Shown: positions 24,535-34,746 of the stretch, piece after piece
Numbering within the stretch: the stretch's first letter is position 1
How the letters are laid out: the number at the start of each line of letters is the position of its first letter
DNA from: Thinopyrum elongatum
Lineage: Eukaryota; Streptophyta; Magnoliopsida; Poales; Poaceae
Direction of reading: 5' to 3'
DNA: 64,000 nt
Assembly (NCBI GenBank): GCA_011799875.1
Contig: CM022297.1
Span: forward strand, 446,325,292-446,389,291
The notes under the pieces: generated by a model
Seen by the model: only the letters and a program-made list of their open reading frames with translations
What the model was told of the DNA's origin: nothing
Databases searched by the model: none
Translations under genes and position numbers: made by a program

Positions 24535-25360
24535 TTTCGGAGCTACCGATATGACAAACTCGGTGACACCGAAGCACACTCAGAGTCTAAACATACAGTT
24601 TTGGTCAGACCAAAATGTAGTTCGGTGACTCCGAGATGCTAGGGTTTCACAGACAAAGTGAAATCGGTCACACCGATTCATAAACTTCGGTCAGACCGAG
24701 TTGTACATGTGCAATGGCATGGGCCAAATCGGTGAGACCGAAATTTTCAGATCGGTCGGTCCGAGATGAGTTCGGCGGAAACCTAACCCTAAGTTTTTGC
24801 ATCAAATCTATTCTAGAGGAAGTTTTTGGTGGATAGATTTATCTCAATCATGGCAAGAAACATGGCATTGTTCTTTGTGCAAGAATCGGAGTTAAAGAAA
24901 GCACAAAGAGATCGAGTTCGTACCCTAACTCGGCGACAAACTCGCTACGGCGACAACGTCGATGGAGATTCCTGTTGACGGCGGCGGAGACCAGCAGCAG
25001 GAGGACACTGGCGACGACGGCGATGATCCGGAGACCAAGGGGGCTGCAGAGCTGGGCAGGCGCGGTCGAGCGGTTTGGAGTAATTTCCAAATTTCAACCC
25101 GCGGTATATATACCCAGTCTCTGTCAGTGTGACCGAGTGGAACGACTCGGTGGCACCGAGATGCAGAATCGCAAGTGTTTACTGCAACTCGGTGAGACCG
25201 AACAATTCTAATCGGTTGCACCGAGGTGAAAACCTAGATCAACTCAATGATTTTGGTGAGACTGAAAAGAATGAATCGGTCAGACCGAAAGCCATTAAGA
25301 GGTTTTGGAAGTTTAAGCCCTTGATAGATCGGTGGCTCTGAGTGCTCCTCACCCAGAGGG
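24535..25360. repeat. Cluster of TCGGTnnnACCGA palindromes between pol site and third ORF of G
   Basis: About fifteen copies of a 13-15 bp interrupted palindrome, consensus tCGGTnnnACCGa with a 3-base centre, such as ctcggtgacaccgaa, cttcggtcagaccgag and aatcggtgagaccgaa. The same motif fills both LTRs of G. It lies directly upstream of the third ORF on the reverse strand, so it could act as a promoter or protein-binding array. Confidence 0.85.
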
Positions 25361-25851
25361 TCCGAATTCGACTTGTTCAAACTTTGTGATGTAGCATGAA
25401 TAGAGTTTGAGACGAGAAAAGCATAGATAGCTAGAGGGAGTTCTTAGGCATTCTTGTCCATCCATTTGGCAAAAAGAAAAGAAATCAAACAATCAAAGCA
25501 ACAAATGGATGTCCTCGAATGGAGAAAATATGCAACCAACATGCTCACACAATAAGATAGCAAATGAAACATGTGGCAAAACATGCACAAACACTCTAGC
25601 ATCTAGCAAGCAATTGGCGATGACTAGGTCATCTATATATGAGTATATTGACTTAGGAGTCAAATGAGAACATTTGATCATAGGTCATACTCATCGTTTA
25701 AGCACAAGTGGGGTTACCACTTTTACATAAAGCATTGATGTGTTCACACCATTAGAGTTGCTTTAGCTCAATTCTTAGAGCAAAGCTCCCCCTAGATGTG
25801 ATATCCCCCCTAAGAGGGATGAACTAACCTTGGGTTTTGTCGATGATGACT

Positions 25852-26904
25852 TGATGACCCACAAGTATATGGGATCAATTGTAGCCTTTTCGATAAGTAA
25901 GAGTGTCGAACCCAACGAGGAGCAGAAATGACAAGCGGTTTTCCGCAAGGTAATGTCTGCAAGTACTAAAATTGTAAGTAGCAGAGTAGTTTGATAGCCA
26001 GATAATTTGTAACGAGCAAGTAACAATAGTAGCACTGTTCAAGATATCTTCCGATATTCCGATAAATCGGCCGATTTATCGCTTGCCGTTGTCTGACCGA
26101 TAAGATAAATTGGCTGATAAATCAGCCGATATGGCGATAAATCAGCCGATATGCCGATAAATTAACCGATTTACCCCTTATCATGGGTCGACCGATAAGT
26201 TCCCGATAAGCGATATCCCCAACATTGAATAGTAGTAACAAAATTGCATCATGGTAGCCCAATCCTTTTGAGGCAAAGGACAGGCCAAAACGGTCTCTTA
26301 TAATAAGCAAAGCGTTCTTGAGGATACACGGGAATTTCATCTAGTCACTTTCATCATGTTGGTTTGATTCATGTTCGCTACTTTGATAATTTGATATGTG
26401 GGTGGACCGGTGCTTAGGTGCTGTTCTTACTTGAACAAACCTCCTACTTATGATTAACCCCCTCGCAAGCATCCACAACTATGAGAAAAGTATTAAGAAT
26501 AAATTTTAACCATAGCATTAAACTTTTGGATCCAATCGGTCCCTTACGGAGTAGTGCATAAACTAGGGTTTAAGCTTCTGTCACTCTCGCAACCCATCAT
26601 CTAATAACTACTCCACAATGCATTCCCTTAGGCCCAAATATGGTGAAGTGTCATGTAGTCGATGTTCACATGACACCACTAAGGGAATCACAACACACAT
26701 ACTATTAAAATATCGAACACATATCAAGTTCACATGATTACTTGCAACATGATTTCTCCTGTGACCTCAAGAACAAAAGTAACTACTCACAAATGATAAT
26801 CATGCTCAAGATCAGAGGGGTATTAAATAGCATATTGGATCTGAACATATAATCTTCCACCAAATAAACCATATAGTAATCAACTACAAGATGTAATCAA
26901 CACT
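25852..26904 (-). repeat. Element H 3' LTR, outer part
   Basis: Starts tgatgacccacaag, identical to the outer end of the 5' LTR at 50242. Aligns along its length to 50242-51095 except for a 195-bp MITE at 26033-26227. Interrupted at 26904 by CACTA2. Confidence 0.9.
26033..26227. mobile_element. 195-bp hAT-like MITE
   Basis: The insertion is absent from the sister LTR. It is flanked by an exact 8-bp duplication, aatagtag (26025-26032 and 26228-26235), and the empty site is seen once at 50419-50426. Ends are CACTGTTCAAGATAT and, inverted, CAATGTTGGGGATAT: imperfect terminal inverted repeats. The 8-bp duplication and CA.TGTT ends fit the hAT superfamily. It has no coding capacity. The interior repeats ccgataaat / gccgata phrases and includes a perfect 22-bp palindrome at 26060-26081, so the RNA or single strand could fold strongly. 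Confidence 0.8.
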
Positions 26905-26924
26905 CACTAGTAGAAAAAGGGCCT

Positions 26925-27150
26925 AATGTGAAGCACATTAGTCCCGGTTTGTAACTGAACCGGCACTAATGTTCATTAGTGCCGGTTCCAACGGCTAGGC
27001 GGGCGGCGCTCATTACCGGTACTAAAGAGGTGGTGGCAGGCTGGGGCCCCACCAGCACCTTTAGTACCGGTTCATGCCACGAACCGGGACTAGAGATGCA
27101 CCTTTAGTACCGGTTGGTTAGACAAACCGGTACTAAAGGTCATCCTATAT
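26925..27150. repeat. CACTA2 left subterminal repeats
   Basis: Direct and inverted copies of accggtactaaagg / cctttagtaccggtt and related cggcactaatg phrases. These are the presumed binding sites for an element-encoded DNA-binding protein. Confidence 0.85.
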
Positions 27151-27616
27151 AAACCCCTTCGTCGAGCCCGAGCGCTCTGTTCTTCCCCTTTGCTCTCCTC
27201 TATTTTCTTCCTCTTCCTCTCAAGCTCACACTCCATATTTGCCAAAATTTGTGAAGATTTGAAGGCAACTTTGTCCTTTCATCTCTCATTGCTAGATTAG
27301 CTCTTGCAATGCTCTATAAGTATAGTGATTTGTGGGTTTTATTTTGGGAGGAATTATATGTGGTAGTATTTGATTTATATGTAATTTGAGGTCAAAATAA
27401 CTCTTAGTTTGCATATGTAGGTGTGGTTTACTTAGTGCCTTCCTGTCTCCGTCGTAACCACCATCGATCGCCTGCACCGTCCCGTCGCCGGCACCACCTT
27501 GTGGTGAGCCTCTTGTTCTTATCTTTTTTATATAAAAAAATCATGTTTGTGTGATTTAGATATATAGTTACTTGTATAATTATCTTACCCGTACGTTGTT
27601 TGTTATACATAGTGCC

Positions 27617-28061
27617 ATGGTTTTGATATCCATCCCCGTCGGCCCTCGTCCGGGTTATGATTCGGATGTGGTATATTCTCTTTTATAACTATTTGTTGCA
27701 TTTCGTGTTTATGACAAATTATGCCCATCAAGTTGACATAGATATTTTTATCTAGGAGGTATGTGAACCGGAAATTCCAACCGACCCTATTGTCGAGAGG
27801 TTAAATTTAGTTGAAAGAGAAAACGAGTATTTGAAAGAAAAAATGAAAAGAATTGAGGGGGAGAAGATGGAATTGGAGTTGCATGTTGTCGATGTCGTCG
27901 ATGATCACAAGATCAAGATGGAGAAAATACGCTTGAAGATTAGAAAGATTATAAAATATGCCGTTGATAGTGAGGCTTCGTATCATTATGCTGTTGGATC
28001 AATTGTTACCTTAGTTGCGATCTTGATCGCATTTGTTGTTGCATTTAAATGCTTTAGCTAG
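27617..28061 (+). CDS. CACTA2 small coiled-coil protein with C-terminal membrane segment
   Basis: Two inferred exons: 27617-27670 (ATG at 27617, MVLISIPVGPRPGYDS) and 27756-28061, joined in phase with a GT (27671) and a TAG acceptor (27754-27755). They give about 120 residues. The second exon has PEIPTDPIVERL, then a long charged helix rich in Glu/Lys (ENEYLKEKMKRIEGEKMELE, continuing through DDHKIKMEKIR), which should form a coiled coil. A single hydrophobic span (YAVGSIVTLVAILIAFVVAF) sits five residues from the stop at 28061. That layout is tail-anchored. An upstream non-coding or coding exon near 27437-27512 is possible. From memory, close relatives recur in grass CACTA elements as uncharacterised proteins. 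Function is unknown. No lesion is seen. Confidence 0.6.
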
Positions 28062-28139
28062 AGAGTTATTTGTATGTTTGTTTTATGAGAATAAGTGTTG
28101 TATGAACTTGTATTAATTTGGTCTATTCGGTGCTGTGTA

Positions 28140-31100
28140 ATGAAGATGAGCCGGCAATGGATGTACGATGACCGATGCTCTCCCCAGTTCGTTAATGGCG
28201 TGCAAACTTTTCTGCTTGCGGCTGAGGCAAACAAGTGGGCGGATGGTTTTATGTCTTGTCCATGTGCTGGCTGTAAGAATGATCGGAGTTACTCTAAGTC
28301 AAAAACCATTCACGTCCACCTGTTTGAGTCCGGTTTCATGCCCCACTATAATGTTTGGACCAAGCACGGAGAAAGAGGGGTTATGATGGAAGACAATGAA
28401 GAAGAAGAGGATGACGACAGCTATCCTGGCCATGGGTTCCTTGAATACGATGGTACAACAATGGGGGAAGAATCTGATCCGGCAATGCGGAAAGAAGCTG
28501 AAGAAGAGGCATTAGATGAGCCCCCTGATGATCTAGGTCGGGCCATTGCTGATGCAAAGAGAAACTGCGCAAGTGAAAAAGAGAAGAAGAAGTTGCAGCG
28601 CATGTTAGAGGATCACAAGAAATTGTTGTACCCGAATTGCAAAGCTGACAAGAAAAAGCTGGGCACCACACTGGAATTGCTGCAATGGAAGGCAGAGAAT
28701 GGTGTATCTGACAAGGGATTTGGAAAGTTGCTGATAATGTTAAAGAAGATGCTTCCAAAGGACAATGAATTGCTCGAGAGTATGTACGAAGCAAAGAAGG
28801 TTGTCTGCCCTCTAGGATTAGAGGTGCAGAAGATACATGCATGCCCTAATGACTGCATCCTCTACCACGGTGAGTACGAGGATTTGAACGCATGCCCGGT
28901 ATGCGGTGCATTGCGCTATAAGATCAGCCGCGATGATCCTGGTGATGTCGAGGGCGAGCGCCCCAGGAAGAAGATTCCTGCCAAGGTGATGTGGTATGCT
29001 CCTATAATACCACGGTTGAAATGTTTGTTCCAAAACAAAGAGCATGCCAAGTTGATGCGATGGCACAGAGAAGACCGTAAGAAAGACGGGAAGTTGAGAG
29101 TACCCGGTGATGGGTCACAGTGGAGAAAAATTGAGAGAAAGTACTGGGAGGACTTTGCAGGTGACGCAAGGAACGTATGGTTTGGTCTAAGCGCAGATGG
29201 CATTAATCCTTTTGGGAGCAGAGCAGCAATCATAGCACCTGGCCTGTGACTCTATGCATGTATAACCTTCCTCCTTGGGTGTGCATGAAGCGGAAGTTCA
29301 TTATGATGCCAGTGCTCATCCAAGGCTCTAAGCAACCCAGCAACGACATTGATGTGTACCTAAGGCCATTAGTTGAAGAACTCTTACAGCTGTGGAATGG
29401 AAAAGGTGTACATGCGTGGGATGAGCACAAAAAGGAGGAATTTGACCTACATGCGTTGCTGTTTGTGACCATCAATGATTGGCCTGCTCTCAGTAAGCTT
29501 TCAGGACAGACAAACAAGGGATACCGTGCATGCACGCACTGTTTGGATGATACCGATAGTATATATTTGGATAATTGTAAGAAGAATGTGTACCTGGGAC
29601 ATCGTCGATTTCTTCCGAGCAGGCATCCCGTAAGAAAGAAAGGCAAGCATTTCAAAGGTGAGGCAGATCACCGGACGAAGCCTCGCCACCGTACTGGTGA
29701 TGATGTACATGATATGGTCAAGGATTTGAAGGTAATCTTTGGAAAGGGTCCTGGCGGACAATCTGTTCCGAATGACACTGATGGACGCGCACCCATGTGG
29801 AAGAAGAAATCTATATTTTGGGACTGCCCTATTGGAAAGACCTAGAGGTCCGCTCTACAATCGACGTGATGCACGTGATGAATAATCTTTGCGTGACCCT
29901 GCTTGGCTTCTTGGGCGTGTATGGGAAGACGACAGATACACCGGAGGCACGGGAGGACCAGCAACATATGCACGGAAAAGATGGCATACATCAGGGTCAT
30001 GCCAGCTACGCTCTTACCAAAGAAGAGAAGGAAATCTTCTTTGAATGCCTTCTCAGTATGAAGGTATTGTCTGGCTTCTCGTCGAATATAAAGGGAATAA
30101 TAAATATGGCAGAGAAAAAGTTCCAGAACCTAAAGTCTCATGACTGCCACGTGATTATGATGCAACTGCTTCCGGTTGCATTGAGGGGGCTTCTACCGGA
30201 AAAAGTTCAATTAGCCATTGTGAAGCTATGTGCATTCCTCAATGCAATCTCTCAGAAGGTAATCGATCCAGAAATCATACCAAGGTTAGAGAATGATTTG
30301 GTGCAATGTCTTGTCAGTTTCGAGTTGGTGTTCCCACAATCGTTCTTCAACATCATGACGCACGTCCTAGTTCACCTATGCGAAGAGATTAATGTTCTGG
30401 GTCCTGTATTTCTACACAATATGTTCCCCTTTGAGAGGTTCATGGGAGTCTTAAAGAAATATGTTCATAACCATGCTAGGCCAGAAGGAAGCATCTCCAA
30501 GGGCCATGAAAATGAGGAGGTCATTGAGTTTTGTATTGACTTTATTCCTGACCTTAAGCCGATTGGTGTTCCTGAATCACGAAATAAGGGCAGACTGGGT
30601 GGAAATGGCATGCTAGGACCGGAACAAATAATATGTATGGACGGGCATTCTCTCACTCAAGCACACTACACAGTTCTAGAAAATTCCGCCTTGGTGGCTC
30701 CGTATATGGAGGAACACAAGAATATTCTACGCTCCAAACACCCGGAGCAGTCTGATGACTGGATTACACGTGAACAAACGGGGACTTTCGCCGGTTGGTT
30801 GCAGACACGTGCCATGCATGACGCCGCTATTGAAGATGACCTGTACTTGCTGTCCCAGTTACCATCTTCGAATATAATGACTTTCAAAGGGTACGAGATA
30901 AATGGGAATACATTTTACACGATCGCCCAAGATAAGAAGAGCACCAACCAAAACAGTGGTGTCCGCTTTGATGCAGCAACCAAGAGGGGAAAGGACACAT
31001 ATTATGGTTACATAGAGGAGATATGGGAACTTGACTATGGACGTGGTTTGAAGGTCCCTTTGTTTCAGTGCAAATGGGTCAATATGACACGAGGCGGGGT

Positions 31101-31490
31101 AACAAAAGACCCGCAGTACGGAATGACAACAGTGGATCTCAACAATCTTGCGTACGCAGACGAACCATTCGTCCTAGCCAATGATGTGGCGCAGGTTTTC
31201 TATGTGAAGGACATGTCTACCAGGCCGAGAAAAAGAAAAGATAAGGAAGCGAATACATCATACGATGAGCCAAAGCGCCACATAGTTCTTTCAGGGAAAA
31301 GAACATCGTGGGAGTGGATGACAAGACAGACATGTCAGAAGATTATGAAAAGTTTGATGAAATTGCTCCCTTCACAGTGAATATTGACCCGAGCATCCAG
31401 TTAAATGATGAAGATTGTCCATGGTTACGGCGCAAAGGGACACACACGAAGAAAAAGTTTCACACCCAAAGATCCCACTCTGGGATGTGA
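28140..31490 (+). pseudogene. TNP2: TNP2-type CACTA transposase, frameshifted
   Basis: The DNA-cutting transposase of CACTA/En-Spm elements. The start is ATG 28140 or 28146 (MSRQWMYDD), since upstream codons are leader. Order of parts: an N-terminal transposase-associated domain with CPCAGCKN and H.H positions (SKTIHVHLFESGFMPHYNVW); an acidic linker; the Transposase_21 core (NACPVCGALRYKI, KRKFIMMPVLIQGSKQPSND, RACTHCLDDT, RSTIDVMHVMNNLC); the DUF4218 region (LKSHDCHVIMMQLLPVALRG); and the DUF4216 region (NQNSGVRFDAAT, YYGYIEEIWELDY). Total length is about 1,110 codons, normal for the family. Three apparent single-base losses, near 29214, 29824 and 31302, split the reading frame; the parts are otherwise open. 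Probably inactive unless these are assembly errors. Confidence 0.9.
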
Positions 31491-31656
31491 CCGGCTTCAG
31501 TGTCATCAGTTTCTTCTCTAGTGAGTTTCCGGACTTATATATCTGGAAAGTCCCACTTTGGACAAACCATAGGGAATCTTTGTAATAGTTAGGGTGCTTA
31601 TGTGTTTTGGCATTTGAAACAGGTACTTTTGTGCTTCGGACAAACGTGTACCATTC

Positions 31657-32921
31657 TGAGTTCATTTGCTATTTTTCAGCTCATTTACTGATTTTTTTGA
31701 GCTAAATGACCCTGAAGTTGAAAAGCACTACAAATGAACTCTGAAAAGGTTGAAAGTTGGCATGGTATCATCATTTCACCCACATAGCATGTGCAAAAAA
31801 GTAGATAGGGTTACGGCAAAAACTGGATGCACTTCGTGTACAAAATGGACAATCTCTTTCGAAGTATCGGGGTTTCGAACGAAAACTCATCTGTTACAAA
31901 GGCATTTCATTTTCTTAAACTTATTACAACTCCAGACTTTTTGTGCATTCAATATGCATGATTCAAAGCCACGTCATCAACTTTGAACCCTTTCTGACAT
32001 CATTTGCTATTTTTCATGCATTTACTGATTTTTTTGAGCTAAATGACCCTGAAATTTAAAAGCACTACAAATGAACTCTGAAAAGGTTAAAAGTTGGCAT
32101 GGTATCATCATTTCACCCACATAGCATGTGCAAAAAACTAGAGAGGGTTACGGCAAAAACTAGATGCACTTCGTGTACAAAATGGACAATCTCTTTCGAA
32201 GTATCAGGATTTCGGACGAAAACTCATCTGTTACAAAGGCAATTCATTTTTTTAACTTATTTCAACTCCAGACTTTTTGTGCGTTCAGTATGCACCACTC
32301 AAAGCCACATCATCAACTTTCAACCCTTTCTGACATCATTTGCTATTTTTTCATGCATTTACTGATTTTTTTTGAGCTAAATGACCCTGAAATTGAAAAG
32401 CACTACAAATGAACTCTGAAAAGGTTGAAAGTTGGCATGGTATCATCATTTCACCCACATAGCATGTGCAGAATAGTTGAGAGGGTTACGGCAAAAACTT
32501 GATGCACTTCGTGTACAAAAATGGACAATATCTTTCGAAGTATTAGGGTTTCGGACAAAAACTCATCTGTTACAAAGGCATTTCATTTTTTTAAACTTAT
32601 TACAACTCCAGACTTTTTTTGCGTTCAGTATGCACCATTCAAAGCCACGTCATCAACTTTGAACCCTTTCTGACATCATTTGCTATTTTTCATGCATTTA
32701 CTGATTTTTTTGAGCTAAATGACCCTGAAATTGAAAAGCACTACAAATGAACTCTGAAAAGGTTGAAAGTTGGCATGGTATCATCATTTCACCCACGTGG
32801 CATGTGCAAAAAAGTAGAGAGGGTTACGGCAAAAACTAGATGCACTTCGTGTACAAAATGGACAATCTCTTTCGAAGTATCAGGGTTTCGGATGAAAACT
32901 CAGCTGTTACAAAGGCATTTC
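31657..32921. repeat. 338-bp tandem repeat array in CACTA2
   Basis: About 3.75 head-to-tail copies. The phrase ttggcatggtatcatcattt recurs with its fifth base at 31761, 32098, 32436 and 32774, a period of 337-338 bp. Units include gagctaaatgaccctgaa, cgtgtacaaaatggacaat and gttacaaaggcatttc. Copies are highly similar with a few substitutions and small indels. It lies between TNP2 and the next genes and codes for nothing obvious. Confidence 0.92.
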
Positions 32922-34078
32922 TTTTTTTTTAAATAACCTAAGTATTACCAAATTGAATATAATGATAAAGCACACTAATATTAAACATAAGAAAAAAGAA
33001 TCACTGGAAAATCTATTTTTAAAGTAAAGTTATTCACAAACTAGTGATTCACACAAATTTCAAATAATTCAAATTTAAACTATTCAAATTTGAAAACTAC
33101 TGGCACTAACAGAAAGTTTGTAATTTTTTGTACCTAAAGCAAAAATATTCACAAAGAAACTCTAAATACAGCAAAAAACAACTCACAAATAAATAAAAGA
33201 AAATAAATAAAGCAGAAAAGAAAAAAAAACAAAATAAATAAAAGCCCGCCTACTGGGCCACAGCGGTCTGCATACGACTAGAAACCCAACCTATAGTTGG
33301 GCCAGGATGCAGGCCCGCAAGGCCCAATAGGCCCACAGGGCAGCGCAGCAGTTTATGCCAAGAATCCTGCTTTGGAAAGGAGCTCGAAGGAGCAGCCGCG
33401 GCTGGGTTTATAAACCAGTGCGGCTGCCCTTCGCTCGGCGAGGTGGGACTAAACTTTGTGCAACGCGGGTGGCAGCGCCCGTCGCCGCCCCCGTCGCCTC
33501 GCCACCCCGGCCCGTCGCCCCGCTGTGAGACCCCCGCCATGGCTAGCCGCCCTCCCAAGCCCGCACACACACACACATGTACTTGTACACACACACACAC
33601 ACACACACACTTAGATGTTATATTTTTAGTTTTTAGTTTTTTCTGTTTTTAAGTTTTTTATACAAAGGTTTTAGATGAATGAATTAATTAATTAGATTAA
33701 TGTCAAATGTCAAAGGTTTTAGATGAATTAATTAATTAGATTAATGTCAAATGTTAGATGAATTAGCTAGATATATTAATGTTAGATGAATTAGTTTTTT
33801 ATACTTTTAGTTAGATGAATTAGATATATTAATTAATGTTAGATGAATTAGTTTTTTATACTTTTGTCAAAATGTTAGATGAATTAGCTAGATATATATA
33901 TTAATGTTTGATTAATTAGCTAGCTAGATATCATATGTCAAAGTTTGAATTTTGACATATGCAACGATATTTGATCGTCGACATATGTCAAAGTTTGCAT
34001 ATAGAATTTGCATATAGAATTTGTATATAAGAAATCACAATCCAATCATTTAAAAAATGTTACATTTGCATATAGTAT
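32922..34078. other. CACTA2 non-coding stretch with possible promoter
   Basis: AT-rich sequence (32940-33240) leads to a GC-rich block (33240-33560) with a TATA-like gtttataaacc (33406-33416), a plausible promoter for the downstream genes. Two CA microsatellites follow (33563-33577 and 33587-33611). From 33660 to 33960 the phrase ttagatgaattagctagatatatta recurs several times as an imperfect AT-rich repeat. No gene is seen. Confidence 0.5.
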
Positions 34079-34462
34079 TTGTTCTCGACGTCAACGATGC
34101 CCGGCCCGCATCCTCGCCGTCGACCCGTTCGCGACGACGTCCTGCTTCAGAGGAGTCATGTCCGGGACTGGGCTTTGCCGGGCTGGCACTGGGAGGTGCT
34201 ACCTTCAGGGGCGCGCCGCTTGGTGAGGAACCCGGCCCCGGGTCCCGTCGTCGACCCGGAGCTCCTTTGGTGGCGTTCGCATGGGACACTTTTGGTGCGG
34301 AGGGAGCCGGCCCCACCGGAGGTGGTACGTCGCTGTGTCAGGGAGGAGGACGAGCACGTCCGTCGCTACATGGCTGCGTTGGACGTCAGGTTCTCTAATA
34401 CCTGGCAGGTTCTTCTCTTTGGGTGTCCACCGCCCGCGCCTCAGGAACCGCGAGTGAACTAG
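34079..34462 (+). CDS. CACTA2 GC-rich ORF of unknown function
   Basis: An intact ORF of up to 127 codons; a likely start is the internal ATG at 34097, giving about 121 residues beginning MPGPHPRRRPVRDD. It is Arg/Pro/Trp-rich (RDWALPGWHWEVLP, DPELLWWRSHG, RREPAPPEVVRRCVREEDEH) and ends PQEPRVN. There is no known domain. Its GC content contrasts sharply with the AT-rich sequence on both sides, which together with the lack of stops suggests past coding constraint. It sits just upstream of the Transposase_24/Ulp1 gene and might be a separate gene or its first exon set. From memory, similar proteins recur in wheat annotation as uncharacterised. Confidence 0.5.
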   Translation: MFSTSTMPGPHPRRRPVRDDVLLQRSHVRDWALPGWHWEVLPSGARRLVRNPAPGPVVDPELLWWRSHGTLLVRREPAPPEVVRRCVREEDEHVRRYMAALDVRFSNTWQVLLFGCPPPAPQEPRVN

Positions 34463-34505
34463 ATTATTCGATAGTATTCGATCTATATTAGCTAGCTAGT
34501 GATGT

Positions 34506-34632
34506 ATTCGATAATATTCGAGACGATGTATTCGAGATTATATATATTATTCGATAATATTCGAGACGATGTATTCGAGATTATATATATTATTCGATAA
34601 TATTCGAGACGATGTATTCGAGATTATATTCG
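34506..34632. repeat. 43-bp tandem repeat, three copies
   Basis: Units beginning attcgataatattcgag start at 34506, 34549 and 34592, followed by acgatgtattcgagattat. Period exactly 43 bp. Non-coding. Confidence 0.9.
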
Positions 34633-34746
34633 ATGATGCATATTATGTACTATGATTCAGTTTTTCCTTATTGATTGCATGCATGCATTGTATTTTAAAT
34701 ACTAAATTGTTTTATATTTCTTCTGGATTAGTTAAATAAAAGCTAG

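Noticed and set aside
28381..28842. 153-codon reverse-strand ORF
   Set aside because: Antisense shadow of the TNP2 coding sequence; no independent motif or codon pattern.
31657..32921. Possible CRISPR-like or gene-family array
   Set aside because: The repeats are contiguous 338-bp units with no spacers, inside a plant transposon.
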